Positions 37,701 to 46,285 of a stretch of DNA of 52,526 nt are shown one piece after another. Position 1 is the first letter of the stretch. Each line of letters starts with the position of its first letter. Origin of the DNA: Pseudomonas sp. KBW05 (GTDB lineage: Bacteria > Pseudomonadota > Gammaproteobacteria > Pseudomonadales > Pseudomonadaceae); the NCBI RefSeq assembly GCF_003852405.1, contig NZ_QAJM01000029.1, positions 1-52,526 of the forward strand, written 5' to 3'. A program made the position numbers and the translations under genes. The notes under the pieces were generated by a model. The model was not told where the DNA came from, did not search any database, and saw only the letters and a list, made by a program, of their open reading frames with translations.

Positions 37701-38081
37701 TCATGGCCCGACCAGGTCTTCCAACTCCTGGGCGCGGGTCTGGGTCATGTCCAGCACGCAGCCGGAGCCGTTGACCTGGTCGATGCTGCCACCGGTGGCG
37801 CTGCCGGCAAAGGCGCAATTGGCGTCACGGTACTTTATCCACAGGCGCTGCACGTCTTGCAGTTGCTGCTTGCGCGCCCCTTCCTGGGCGGCGAGGGCGG
37901 TCTTGTAGGCCGTGTTCAGGCGCTTGTCCTGCACCTTGGCTTCCTTGGCATTGCAATTGACCATGTCGGCGGTGGTGTTGGCGCCGTCCATGCATTTTTT
38001 CAGCGCCGCGTTATCGGCCGCCGAAGCGGTGCCGCACAGGGCAAGGAGCAGGGCGCTGGCGGCGAGGGATGTGCGAATCAT
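37701..38081 (-). CDS. Secreted LprI-like protein (DUF1311)
   Basis: A 126-residue protein with a signal peptide (RTSLAASALLLALCGTASA, cleavage after ASA). The DUF1311 core carries four cysteines and the pattern RLNTAYKTALAAQEGARKQQLQDVQRLWIKYRDANC, as in lysozyme-inhibitor LprI. The start at 38081 has AGGA seven bases upstream. Predicted to act in the periplasm, perhaps protecting against lysozyme; in most species this family is uncharacterised. Confidence 0.8.
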   Translation of the reverse strand: MIRTSLAASALLLALCGTASAADNAALKKCMDGANTTADMVNCNAKEAKVQDKRLNTAYKTALAAQEGARKQQLQDVQRLWIKYRDANCAFAGSATGGSIDQVNGSGCVLDMTQTRAQELEDLVGP

Positions 38082-38245
38082 GGGCGGTTTCCTGGCTGTT
38101 AGGGGGTTGCGCATTCTATGACTGGATGGCGACGTTTGAGTTTCCGCCATCCTCTGATCTTCATGTAAGAACACCCCCCGAATTTTCATCAGTGGCCGTC
38201 GGGCATATCCCAACGCGACAGCGCGTGTCTGTGGGCGAAAATTAC

Positions 38246-38262
38246 TTTCATAAAAATTGAAA
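38246..38262. promoter_or_regulatory. Candidate RpiR operator before gntP
   Basis: Perfect dyad TTTCA-N7-TGAAA, in an AT-rich stretch 68 bases upstream of the gntP start. RpiR-family regulators commonly bind such TTTCA/TGAAA palindromes, and an rpiR gene lies in the operon, so self-regulation of gntP-rpiR-deacylase is plausible. Confidence 0.5.
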
Positions 38263-38329
38263 ATACTCCTCGGTAATGATTTATGAGTTTCACAACCAAT
38301 TCGACGTGACCCTTTCCGAGGAGTACCGC

Positions 38330-39679
38330 ATGGCCGCATCACTGGGCTTCGGGCTGTTGGCATACGCTGCCATCGCCATCATTGCTTTGATCGTGCTGAT
38401 TGCACGTTACCGGCTCAACCCGTTTATCGTCATCACCCTGGTGTCCATCGGCCTGGCGCTGACGGCGGGGATGCCGGCAGACACCATCATGGGCTCCTAC
38501 GAAGCAGGCGTCGGCAAGACCCTGGGGCATATCGCCCTGGTGGTGGCGCTGGGCACCATGCTCGGCAAGATGATGGCCGAGTCCGGCGGCGCCGAGCAGG
38601 TGGCGCGCACCCTGATCAACCGGTTTGGCGAGCGCAACGCGCACTGGGCGATGGTGTGCATCGCGTTCCTGGTGGGCTTGCCGCTGTTTTTCGAGGTCGG
38701 TTTTGTGTTGCTGGTGCCGATTGCCTTTACCGTGGCGCGGCGGGTGGGCGTGTCGATCCTGATGGTCGGCTTGCCCATGGTCGCCGGCTTGTCGGTGGTG
38801 CATGCGCTGGTGCCGCCACACCCGGCAGCGATGATGGCGGTGCTGGCGTATAACGCGTCGGTGGGGCAGACCGTGCTGTATGCGATTTTGATCGGCATCC
38901 CGACGGCAATCATCGCCGGCCCGGTGTACGCCAAATACATCGTGCCGCGCATTCACCTGCCGGCGGAAAACCCGCTGGAACGCCAGTTCATCGAGCGTGA
39001 ACCGCGCACCCGCCTGCCGAGCTTTGCGCTGACCATGGGCACGATTCTGTTGCCGGTGGTGTTGATGATGATCGGCGGCTGGGCCAACGTGCTTTCCACT
39101 CCGGGCAGCGGTTTCAACCAGTTCCTGTTGTTTATCGGTAACTCGGTGATCGCGCTGCTGCTGGCGACCTTGGTGAGTTTCTGGACCTTGGGCATCGCCC
39201 AGGGCTTCAATCGCGAGTCGATCCTCAAGTTCACCAACGAATGCCTGGCACCGACCGCGAGCATCACGCTGCTGGTGGGCGCGGGCGGTGGCTTGAACCG
39301 GATTCTGGTGGATGCCGGCGTCACCAATGAAATCCTCGGCCTGGCCCACGCTTTCCAGCTGTCGCCGCTGGTGATGGGCTGGCTGTTCGCTGCATTGATG
39401 CGCATCGCCACGGGTTCGGCGACGGTGGCCATGACGACGGCGTCCGGTGTGGTCGCGCCAGTGGCCATGGGCCTGGGTTATCCCCACCCGGAACTGCTGG
39501 TGCTGGCCACCGGTGCGGGCTCGGTGATCTTTTCCCACGTCAACGACGGCGGCTTCTGGCTGATCAAGGAATACTTCAATATGACGGTGATCCAGACCTT
39601 CAAGACCTGGACCGTGCTGGAAACCCTGATTTCAGTGGTGGCGTTCGGTCTGACTTACGGTCTGTCCTGTATTTTGTAA
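38330..39679 (+). CDS. GntP-family permease
   Basis: A 449-residue secondary transporter of the gluconate:H+ symporter family with about 12 helices. Landmarks are GLALTAGMPADTIMGSYEAGVGKTLGHIALVVALG near the N-terminal third (in outline), LVPPHPAAMMAV near 165 and FSHVNDGGFWLIKEYF near 400. GAGGAG lies six bases before the ATG. It is followed by rpiR (12 bases) and a D-aminoacylase gene (1 base after), so the substrate is probably a D-amino acid, an N-acyl-D-amino acid or a related hydroxy acid and not simply gluconate; GntP members such as DsdX carry D-serine. Confidence 0.85.
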   Translation: MAASLGFGLLAYAAIAIIALIVLIARYRLNPFIVITLVSIGLALTAGMPADTIMGSYEAGVGKTLGHIALVVALGTMLGKMMAESGGAEQVARTLINRFGERNAHWAMVCIAFLVGLPLFFEVGFVLLVPIAFTVARRVGVSILMVGLPMVAGLSVVHALVPPHPAAMMAVLAYNASVGQTVLYAILIGIPTAIIAGPVYAKYIVPRIHLPAENPLERQFIEREPRTRLPSFALTMGTILLPVVLMMIGGWANVLSTPGSGFNQFLLFIGNSVIALLLATLVSFWTLGIAQGFNRESILKFTNECLAPTASITLLVGAGGGLNRILVDAGVTNEILGLAHAFQLSPLVMGWLFAALMRIATGSATVAMTTASGVVAPVAMGLGYPHPELLVLATGAGSVIFSHVNDGGFWLIKEYFNMTVIQTFKTWTVLETLISVVAFGLTYGLSCIL

Positions 39680-39691
39680 TCCGGAGCCCCC

Positions 39692-40552
39692 ATGGACATC
39701 CTCTACCAGATCCGCGCCCGCCAGGATTCCTTCAGCGCCGGCGAAGGCCGTATCGCCAGGCTGATGCTCGATGACGTGGGCTTTGCCGCATCGGCCAGCC
39801 TGGAAGAGTTGTCCCAACGGGCCGAGGTCAGTACCGCCACGCTGTCGCGGTTTGCCCGCAGTGTCGGTTGCCGCGATTTGCGCGACCTGCGCCTGCAACT
39901 GGCCCAGGCCAGTGGCGTCGGAAGCCGCTTCCTCGACCCGGCGGGCAAGCCGGAACAGTCGGCGTTTCATCGGCAGATTCTCGGCGATATCGAGGCGACG
40001 TTGCGTCAGCACCTGTCCGGCTTCAACCAGGCGGGGTTTGTCGATGCCGTCAACTTGCTGGGCCAGGCGCGGATGATCCACGCGTTTGGCATGGGCGGCC
40101 CGTCGAGCCTGTGCAGCGATGAGTTGCAAGTACGCCTGGTGCGTCTGGGCTATCCGATAGCGGCCTGCCATGACCCGGTGATGATGCGCGTCACAGCAGC
40201 AACCCTCGGCCCGGCGCACGCGTTGATCGTGTGCTCGTTGACCGGCCGCACCCCCGAGTTGCTCGACGTGGTGGCGCTGGCGCGCAACTACGACGCGCGC
40301 ATCATCGCCATCACGCTGGCCGATTCACCCTTGGCGCAGTTGGCCGACGTGCTGCTGCCGCTGCAACCGGCCGAAACCAGTTTTATCTACAAACCCACGG
40401 CGGCGCGCTACGGCATGCTGCTGGCCATCGACCTGCTCGCCACCGAGCTGGCGCTGGCCCTGCCGGACGACAACCGGGAACGCCTGCGCCGGATCAAGCT
40501 GGCCCTCGACGATTATCGCGGCGGCCCCGACAGCCTGCCGCTTGGAGATTGA
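39692..40552 (+). CDS. RpiR-family regulator
   Basis: A 286-residue transcription factor: an N-terminal HTH (residues about 1-75, with LEELSQRAEVSTATLSRFARSVGC) and a C-terminal SIS (sugar isomerase) domain (residues about 120-250, with IHAFGMGGPSSLCSDEL). It is sandwiched between gntP and the deacylase gene in one operon, so it is probably the local regulator, sensing a product of the pathway. Its stop and the next gene's ATG are one base apart. Confidence 0.88.
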   Translation: MDILYQIRARQDSFSAGEGRIARLMLDDVGFAASASLEELSQRAEVSTATLSRFARSVGCRDLRDLRLQLAQASGVGSRFLDPAGKPEQSAFHRQILGDIEATLRQHLSGFNQAGFVDAVNLLGQARMIHAFGMGGPSSLCSDELQVRLVRLGYPIAACHDPVMMRVTAATLGPAHALIVCSLTGRTPELLDVVALARNYDARIIAITLADSPLAQLADVLLPLQPAETSFIYKPTAARYGMLLAIDLLATELALALPDDNRERLRRIKLALDDYRGGPDSLPLGD

Positions 40553-40553
40553 A

Positions 40554-42017
40554 ATGAAGTACGACACGTTGATTCGCCAGGCGCTGATCATTGATGGCAG
40601 CAACACCCCCGGCTACCTCGCCGATGTGGGGCTGCGTGCGGGGCGCATCGCGGCGATCGGCGACCTCTCGGCAGCGACGGCCGAGCATGAGGTGGATGCC
40701 AGCGGCCGCGTGCTGGCGCCGGGTTTTATCGACGTGCACACCCACGACGACACGGTGGTGATCCGCCAACCGCAGATGCTGCCCAAGCTGAGCCAGGGCG
40801 TGACCACGGTGATTGTCGGCAATTGCGGCATCAGCGCGTCGCCGGTGAGCTTGCGCAGTGATCCGCCGGATCCGATGAACCTGCTCGGCAGCGCTTCGGC
40901 GTTTGTTTATCCGCGTTTCAGCGACTATCGAAAGGCAGTCGAAAACGCCCATCCGGCGGTCAACGTCGCCGCACTCATCGGCCATACGGCGCTGCGCAGC
41001 AACCATATGGACGATCTGCACCGCACGGCCACACCGGATGAAATCGCCGCCATGCGCGTGCAGTTGCAAGAGAGCCTCGAAGCCGGTGCGCTCGGGTTAT
41101 CCACAGGGCTGGCGTACGCCAGTGCCTTCAATGCCGAGACCGATGAGGTGCTGCAACTCACTGAAGAGCTGACGGCGTTTGGTGCGGTGTACACCACCCA
41201 TTTGCGCAGTGAATTCGAACCGGTGCTGGAGGCCATGGACGAAGCGTTCCAGATTGGCCGGCATGCCAAGGTGCCGGTGATCATTTCCCACCTCAAATGT
41301 GCCGGCGCGGGTAACTGGGGGCGTAGTCCACAGCTATTGGCGGCGTTGGAATCGGCGGCGAAAACCCACCCGGTGGGGTGTGATTGTTATCCCTATGCGG
41401 CGAGCTCTTCGACCCTGGATCTGAAGCAGGTCACCGATGCGTTTCGTATCACCATCACCTGGTCGACGCCGCACCCTGAACTGGGCGGGCGCGATTTGCA
41501 GGACATCGCCGCCGAGTGGGACGTTTCGCTGATGGACGCGGCGCGCCGCCTGCAACCGGCGGGGGCGGTGTACTACGGGATGGATGAGGCGGATGTACGA
41601 CGTATCCTCGCGCATCCGCTGTCGATGGTGGGCTCGGATGGGTTGCCGGAAGATCCGTTCCCCCATCCGCGCTTGTGGGGCGCCTTCCCACGGGTGTTGG
41701 GGCATTTCAGCCGGGATGTGGGGATTTTTCCGTTGCACACGGCGGTACACAAGATGACCGGGTTGTCGGCGGCGCGGTTTGGCTTGGCCGAGCGGGGTGA
41801 GATTCGCGAGGGGCATTGGGCTGACCTGGTGTTGTTCGACCCGTTGCGCGTGCGTGATGTGGCTGACTTCAAGGAACCGCAGCGCGCGGCGGAAGGGATT
41901 GATGGGGTGTGGGTCAACGGTGTGTTGAGCTACCGCGACGGCCAGGCAAATGGCCAGCGGCCGGGTCGCTTCCTGGCGCGGAGCGGGGATTTGCGTAAGG
42001 GTTTTTCGTCTCTATAG
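40554..42017 (+). CDS. N-acyl-D-amino-acid deacylase (D-aminoacylase)
   Basis: A 487-residue amidohydrolase. Metal and catalytic features: FIDVHTHDD near residue 62, GNCGIS near 93 (the structural or metal-binding Cys), TTHLRSE near 220, IISHLKC near 248 and MVGSDGLPEDP near 360. The family releases D-amino acids from N-acyl-D-amino acids. The ATG at 40554 has GGAG six bases upstream, within the rpiR 3' end; an earlier TTG at 40542 is not needed. The operon provides uptake, regulation and hydrolysis. No D-amino-acid oxidase or RidA gene follows in the window. Confidence 0.85.
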   Translation: MKYDTLIRQALIIDGSNTPGYLADVGLRAGRIAAIGDLSAATAEHEVDASGRVLAPGFIDVHTHDDTVVIRQPQMLPKLSQGVTTVIVGNCGISASPVSLRSDPPDPMNLLGSASAFVYPRFSDYRKAVENAHPAVNVAALIGHTALRSNHMDDLHRTATPDEIAAMRVQLQESLEAGALGLSTGLAYASAFNAETDEVLQLTEELTAFGAVYTTHLRSEFEPVLEAMDEAFQIGRHAKVPVIISHLKCAGAGNWGRSPQLLAALESAAKTHPVGCDCYPYAASSSTLDLKQVTDAFRITITWSTPHPELGGRDLQDIAAEWDVSLMDAARRLQPAGAVYYGMDEADVRRILAHPLSMVGSDGLPEDPFPHPRLWGAFPRVLGHFSRDVGIFPLHTAVHKMTGLSAARFGLAERGEIREGHWADLVLFDPLRVRDVADFKEPQRAAEGIDGVWVNGVLSYRDGQANGQRPGRFLARSGDLRKGFSSL

Positions 42018-42047
42018 TGGTCGCTTTTCATACACGGAGCGGTTGCC

Positions 42048-42416
42048 ATGCACTTAGGAAAAGTCACCCCCATCTTGCGGATCTTCGACGAGACCAAGGC
42101 GCTGGAGTTTTACGTCGATTTCCTGGGGTTCAAGGTGGACTGGCAGCATCGCTTCGAGGCGAATTTCCCGTTGTACTTGCAGGTGTCGTTGGGTGAGTGC
42201 GTGCTGCATTTGTCCGAGCATCATGGCGATGCGTCACCGGGGGCGGCGGTGCGGATTCAGGCGCAAGGGGTGCACGGTTACCAGCAGCAGTTGGCGGGCA
42301 AGGGATATCGTTATGCCAAGCCTGAGGTTGAAGAGACGCCTTGGGGCTCGCGGGAGATGAGCATCAGGGACCCGTTTGGGAATCGGGTGGTGTTTGTTGA
42401 AGACGGTGAGGGCTGA
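42048..42416 (+). CDS. Glyoxalase/bleomycin-resistance-fold protein
   Basis: A 122-residue protein of the vicinal oxygen chelate fold: two beta-alpha-beta-beta-beta modules with PILRIFDETKALEFYVDFLGF at the start and EMSIRDPFGNRVVFVED at the end, the latter typical of bleomycin-resistance-like members. It could be a dioxygenase-like or antibiotic-binding protein; function cannot be fixed. It lies 30 bases after the deacylase gene and ends before a strong terminator, so it may be the last gene of that operon. Confidence 0.78.
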   Translation: MHLGKVTPILRIFDETKALEFYVDFLGFKVDWQHRFEANFPLYLQVSLGECVLHLSEHHGDASPGAAVRIQAQGVHGYQQQLAGKGYRYAKPEVEETPWGSREMSIRDPFGNRVVFVEDGEG

Positions 42417-42435
42417 GGGGGGAATCGCAGGCAAT

Positions 42436-42465
42436 AAAAAACCGCCTTGGATAAGGCGGTTTTTA
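42436..42465 (+). terminator. Intrinsic terminator after the glyoxalase-fold gene
   Basis: An 11-base stem, AAAACCGCCTT with AAGGCGGTTTT, around the loop GGAT, with T-rich 3' side. It probably ends the gntP-rpiR-deacylase transcript. Confidence 0.9.
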
Positions 42466-42497
42466 TCGCAAGCCCAGTTTGCGGCTGGGTCGCGGTT

Positions 42498-42516
42498 TCA
42501 CAGGACCATTGACCTG
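42498..42516 (+). repeat. 19-bp direct repeat, copy 1
   Basis: TCACAGGACCATTGACCTG, identical to the copy at 42810-42828. It contains an internal CAGG...CCTG dyad. Copies are 312 bases apart. Confidence 0.85.
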
Positions 42517-42809
42517 TTGGCGATATTACTGCTGCTCGAAGGTGCTAAGCAAGCCCTAACGATGGGCGGTTTTCATTTCTACAAGCCAAGACAACTTGGT
42601 GAATATGCATGTAAAAAACGGCAACAACTTTAAGGATAGTCTGGCGTTGCTTGTCACACCTTGGCTTGGAGGGCTGAGTTAGTATCGCCCTCGTTCCGTG
42701 TTCGTCGTGATGTAGATTGGCTGGGTTAGCGCGCAGATATTTGGACCGACCGCCACGGGTTTTGCACCCCGTGCCGGATTCATGCGGAAGGCCCATAAAC
42801 CCAGCCACC

Positions 42810-42828
42810 TCACAGGACCATTGACCTG
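42810..42828 (+). repeat. 19-bp direct repeat, copy 2
   Basis: Second copy of the repeat, 66 bases before the start of the 32-codon frame, so it could lie in its promoter or leader. Confidence 0.85.
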
Positions 42829-42894
42829 CGTCCAAAGGCCCACATGTTCCGGTAAGTGCGTTGGAGGTAAGGCCCAATTCACGGAGGGCCGAGT

Positions 42895-42993
42895 ATGTCT
42901 AAGTTTGCACGACGTACGTGGAACCTCGTAGTGAACTGCCTGCGTGCTTATCACGTGTGGAAGTTCCTGCGGGACAGCTTCGATGACCGTTAA
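42895..42993 (+). CDS. Possible 32-residue small protein or coding part of a small RNA
   Basis: ATG with GGAGG seven bases upstream, 32 codons and TAA, followed after 14 bases by a strong terminator. The product (MSKFARRTWNLVVNCLRAY... to ...RDSFDDR) is cationic at the start, with a helical amphipathic middle and an acidic end. The Shine-Dalgarno may be partly masked by a GGCCC/GGGCC stem (42871-42890), which would allow regulated translation. I do not recognise it for certain. One known parallel is PhrS of P. aeruginosa, an RNA of about 213 nt that carries a 37-codon frame; similarity is by layout only. Confidence 0.45.
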   Translation: MSKFARRTWNLVVNCLRAYHVWKFLRDSFDDR

Positions 42994-43007
42994 GGTCTGA
43001 GAAGTGG

Positions 43008-43039
43008 AGCCGCCTCGGTGTATACCGAGGCGGCTTTTT
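43008..43039 (+). terminator. Strong intrinsic terminator after the 32-codon frame
   Basis: A perfect 12-base stem, AGCCGCCTCGGT with ACCGAGGCGGCT, loop GTAT, followed by TTTTT. It also separates this unit from the convergent chemoreceptor gene, whose stop is 7 bases further on. Confidence 0.92.
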
Positions 43040-43045
43040 GGTTTC

Positions 43046-44965
43046 TTACACCCGGAAGTGGCTGACCATCTGCTGCAACTGGCTGCCCAAGCGCGCCAAT
43101 TCAACACTCGACTTGGCCGTCTCATCACTCGCCGTAGCCGTCTGCTCGGACACATCCCGCACATTCACGATACTGCGGCTGATCTCTTCCGCCACGGCAC
43201 TCTGCTGCTCAGCGGCGGCGGCGATCTGCTGGTTCATCGACTGGATATTCGACACCGTACGGGTGATGTTTTCCAGGGACACGCCAGCCTTGCGCGTCAG
43301 TTCGACACTGCTGTCGGTGAGGCTGCGGCTGTTGTTCATCACCGTGGCCACTTGCTGTGTGCCGTTCTGCAAACCGGCGACCAGGCCTTCGATTTCCTCG
43401 GTGGATTTTTGCGTACGTTGGGCCAGGCCACGTACTTCGTCGGCGACCACGGCAAAGCCGCGACCGGCTTCACCGGCACGTGCGGCTTCAATGGCCGCGT
43501 TGAGCGCCAACAGGTTGGTCTGTTCGGCCACGGCCTTGATCACGTCCATCACGCTGCCGATCTTGTTGCTCTCTTGTTGCAGGTGCGCCATGGCGTCGGT
43601 GGAGCGTGCCACTTCGGCGGCCAGGCGTTCGATCTGGGCGATGGCTTCGGCCACCACCTTGTCGCCTTCGCGGGCTTGGCCGTCGGCGTCGGACGCGGCT
43701 TGGGAGGCCTGTTCGGCGTTGCGCGCGACTTCCTGCACGGTGGCTGTCATCTCGTGCATGGCGGTGGCGACTTGATCGGTTTCGATCTTCTGGCTGTTCA
43801 CGCCGGCGCTGGTCTGCTCGGTCACGGCAGACAATTCTTCGGCCGCGCTGGCGATTTGCGTCACGCCGTCGCGGATACCGCTGATCAGCTCGCGCAGGGT
43901 CGTGCCCATGCGCTGGATACCTTGTTGCAGCACGCCCAGTTCATCACGGCGGGTGACCTGGATGTTGTGGCTCAAATCACCGGAAGCGATGCGTTCCACC
44001 ACGGCCAGGGTTTCTTGCAGTGGGCGAGTGATCTGGCGGGTGATGACGATCGCAGCGATAACGCCGACCAGCAGGGCCAGCAACGTGCTGATCAATTGCA
44101 GGCTGCGGGCCTGGGCGCTTTCGGCGTCGCGGCGGTCAAGCTGGATGTCGTAGAGCTTGTCGCTGATGTTGACGATATCGGCGCCTTGGGTGGTCATCTC
44201 GGCACGGGCGCTGACGATGTTGGCATTGGCGGCCTTGTAGCTTTGCACCGCGGTGCGGTAGGCGCCGAGGGCGGTTTCCAGGGCGGCCAGTGCGGTTTGC
44301 TGGTCGGCGCCAAAGACAGCGCTGAGCTTTTTCAAGCCGCCGATGGCTTTTTCGATCTGTGCGGCGGCGCGGGCTTCGGTGTCGGCGTTGACATTATTGG
44401 TGTAGCCGCGCACTTCGTAGCGGGCCAGTTGGAAGTCTTCCTTGGCCTGGGTCACGGCCTGGAACTGGGTGAAGCGCTCCGGGCTCTCGGCCATCTGCTG
44501 CACGCTGGCATCGAGGGCGTTGATCTGGGTGTTGGCGGTATCGGCTTTGTCACCCATGACCTGGCGCGCGGCGTTGCCGTTACGGTAGGCCTCGCGCATT
44601 TTGTTCAGGGACTGCTGGTAGGCGGTGATGACGGCTTTTTGCTCATTGAGCAGTTTGAGGTTTTCCGGGCTCTTGAAGCTGTCCAGCAGTTTCTGTTGCT
44701 GGGCGGCGAAGGCGTCCAGGCTGGTCTGGACGTTTTGGGCCACGGTTTCGTCGCCGTTGGCCAGCATGTATTGCAGACGCACGATACGCAGCTTGGTCAG
44801 CGAGGCATTGAGCTGGGTGATGTCGCTCATCCAATTGCTACGGTCAATCAGACCGCTCAGGCTGGTCCAGCCGGTGAGGGCCAGGATCGAGGTGAGGACC
44901 AGCACCAGGCCGAAGCCCAGGCCCAGTTTGAGGTTGACGCTAATGTTGCCGAACCAGCTATTCAT
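43046..44965 (-). CDS. Methyl-accepting chemotaxis protein, McpS-like (HBM sensor)
   Basis: A 639-residue chemoreceptor: membrane helix at about residues 10-32, a long periplasmic helical sensor (about 33-280), second membrane helix, HAMP, and a cytoplasmic signalling domain with the conserved hairpin [18 protein letters not shown]. The start, [22 protein letters not shown], and the sensor ([18 protein letters not shown]) closely resemble McpS of P. putida, a helical bimodular receptor for TCA-cycle acids; the same ligands are an inference. The ATG at 44965 has GGAG eight bases upstream. It lacks the C-terminal pentapeptide for CheR/CheB binding and ends SHFRV. Confidence 0.9.
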   Translation of the reverse strand: MNSWFGNISVNLKLGLGFGLVLVLTSILALTGWTSLSGLIDRSNWMSDITQLNASLTKLRIVRLQYMLANGDETVAQNVQTSLDAFAAQQQKLLDSFKSPENLKLLNEQKAVITAYQQSLNKMREAYRNGNAARQVMGDKADTANTQINALDASVQQMAESPERFTQFQAVTQAKEDFQLARYEVRGYTNNVNADTEARAAAQIEKAIGGLKKLSAVFGADQQTALAALETALGAYRTAVQSYKAANANIVSARAEMTTQGADIVNISDKLYDIQLDRRDAESAQARSLQLISTLLALLVGVIAAIVITRQITRPLQETLAVVERIASGDLSHNIQVTRRDELGVLQQGIQRMGTTLRELISGIRDGVTQIASAAEELSAVTEQTSAGVNSQKIETDQVATAMHEMTATVQEVARNAEQASQAASDADGQAREGDKVVAEAIAQIERLAAEVARSTDAMAHLQQESNKIGSVMDVIKAVAEQTNLLALNAAIEAARAGEAGRGFAVVADEVRGLAQRTQKSTEEIEGLVAGLQNGTQQVATVMNNSRSLTDSSVELTRKAGVSLENITRTVSNIQSMNQQIAAAAEQQSAVAEEISRSIVNVRDVSEQTATASDETAKSSVELARLGSQLQQMVSHFRV

Positions 44966-45233
44966 CGAATGCTCCGCAAGGGTGATATCTGTTTGCTGGG
45001 AGGTATTGTTGTTTGAGCCAGCCAATGTATGTAGGTGGGTATCGGCGGGAGAGTGTGAATCTGAAACGGTTTATTCAATATGGCGTGGACTGCCGTGAAA
45101 AACCGACCAGTGGCGATACGCTGGAGTGGGGGGGGGCAGCGCTCATCCAGCTGCAATATTCTGTGCTAGTCTGCTCGCCCTTTTAGATCAGGATGGCGCG
45201 CGAAATCGTGTCGTCCTACAGCGGAGCACCTTC

Positions 45234-45851
45234 ATGTCCGAAGTTAATCTGTCCACCGACGAAACCCGCGTCAGCTACGGCATTGGCCGTCAACTGGGCG
45301 ACCAACTGCGCGACAACCCGCCACCGGGCGTGAGCCTGGACGCGATCCTGGCGGGCCTGACTGACGCTTTTGCCGGCAAGCCAAGCCGTGTTGACCAAGA
45401 GCAAATGGCTGCCAGCTTCAAGGTTATCCGTGAAATCATGCAAGCCGAAGCGGCTGCCAAGGCAGAAGCTGCTGCTGGAGAAGGCTTGGCTTTCCTGGCT
45501 GAAAACGCCAAGCGTGATGGCATCACCACCCTGGCTTCCGGCCTGCAATTTGAAGTGCTGACTGCCGGTGATGGCGCCAAGCCAACCCGTGAAGACCAAG
45601 TGCGCACTCACTACCACGGCACCCTGATCGACGGCACTGTGTTCGACAGCTCCTACGAGCGTGGCCAGCCTGCTGAATTCCCGGTTGGCGGCGTGATCGC
45701 CGGCTGGACCGAAGCCCTGCAACTGATGAATGCCGGCAGCAAATGGCGCCTGTACGTGCCGAGCGAACTGGCTTACGGCGCTCAAGGCGTTGGCAGCATT
45801 CCGCCGCACAGCGTTCTGGTGTTCGACGTCGAGCTGCTCGACGTTCTGTAA
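45234..45851 (+). CDS. fklB: FKBP-type peptidyl-prolyl isomerase FklB
   Basis: A 205-residue PPIase that speeds proline isomerisation in protein folding. It has an N-terminal helical dimerisation domain (residues about 1-100) and a C-terminal FKBP domain with VRTHYHGTLIDGTVFDSS, then GVIAGWTEALQLM and PPHSVLVFDVELLDV. GGAG lies seven bases before the ATG. No signal peptide is seen, so it is probably cytoplasmic. A REPIN follows the stop. Confidence 0.92.
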   Translation: MSEVNLSTDETRVSYGIGRQLGDQLRDNPPPGVSLDAILAGLTDAFAGKPSRVDQEQMAASFKVIREIMQAEAAAKAEAAAGEGLAFLAENAKRDGITTLASGLQFEVLTAGDGAKPTREDQVRTHYHGTLIDGTVFDSSYERGQPAEFPVGGVIAGWTEALQLMNAGSKWRLYVPSELAYGAQGVGSIPPHSVLVFDVELLDVL

Positions 45852-45883
45852 GACCTGCTGAACCCTGCGGGTGTTGGGCTTGT

Positions 45884-45970
45884 GTGGGAGCGGGCTTGCT
45901 CGCGAATGCGGTGGATCAGTCAGCTTATCTGTAGCTGACACTCCGCTTTCGCGAGCAAGCCCGCTCCCAC
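45884..45970. repeat. REPIN R11
   Basis: Inverted pair of the common palindrome between the convergent fklB gene and the 85-residue gene. Confidence 0.9.
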
Positions 45971-46004
45971 ATAAAGCCCAGCCCTACAGGTTTTGCGTGG
46001 ATGC

Positions 46005-46262
46005 TCATGGATGAAACTTGCCATTCAACTCGGTGGCCGGGCGCAACGCTCGGGCATAGCAGAACAGAAACAGATTGCGCACCACCTCCTTCAACACCCC
46101 AGGTTCACTCGAACTCAAGCCATTCACGTCCAGGTCGCCCTGGTCTTGCAGCTCGTTGAGCGCTTCTTCTTCCAGCACCGCACAGACTTCACCGGTTTCC
46201 CGATGCAGGATGCGCAGGTAAGGGTGTGGGCGGTCGAGCCAGGCATCTATCAAATAAGTCAT
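46005..46262 (-). CDS. Conserved small protein, possibly iron-regulated
   Basis: An 85-residue acidic cytosolic protein (MTYLIDAWLDRPHPYLRI...) with no membrane segment or known motif. AAGGAG lies close before the ATG, and a Fur-box-like sequence is 24 bases upstream. The position beside fklB and near ispB matches the P. aeruginosa PA4570 region; I recall PA4570 as induced by iron limitation, but could not check. A role in iron metabolism would therefore be inference. Confidence 0.7.
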   Translation of the reverse strand: MTYLIDAWLDRPHPYLRILHRETGEVCAVLEEEALNELQDQGDLDVNGLSSSEPGVLKEVVRNLFLFCYARALRPATELNGKFHP

Positions 46263-46285
46263 GGTGGTTCTCCTTGATAAGTTTC

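Larger units (their letters stand above)
42466..43045. other. Gene-poor stretch between two terminators with a 19-bp repeat and a 32-codon frame
   Basis: About 580 bases. The first half is AT-richer than its surroundings (25 of 60 G+C in one hand-counted line). It holds a direct repeat, several short hairpins (GAGGGC...GCCCTC near 42669; CCACGGG...CCCGTGC near 42752) and, near its end, a small frame with a good ribosome site and a strong terminator. Longer open frames on both strands here have no ribosome sites. An RNA gene or a dual-function RNA is possible. Confidence 0.5.

Noticed and set aside
42376-42633. An 85-codon plus-strand frame, and a 110-codon minus-strand frame at 42545-42877
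   Set aside because: Both lack ribosome sites; the first overlaps the end of the glyoxalase-fold gene and runs through its terminator. Neither gives a recognisable protein.
42605-42682. A 25-codon frame, MHVKNGNNFKDS..., in the gene-poor stretch
   Set aside because: The upstream TTGGTG is a poor ribosome site and no terminator follows.
42498-42828. The 19-bp direct repeats as attachment sites of a mobile element
   Set aside because: The 312-base segment between them has no integrase or cargo, and no tRNA gene is adjacent.
43004-45016. A 670-codon open frame opposite the chemoreceptor gene
   Set aside because: Antisense of the MCP; its glycine- and histidine-rich product is an artefact of high-GC codon use.
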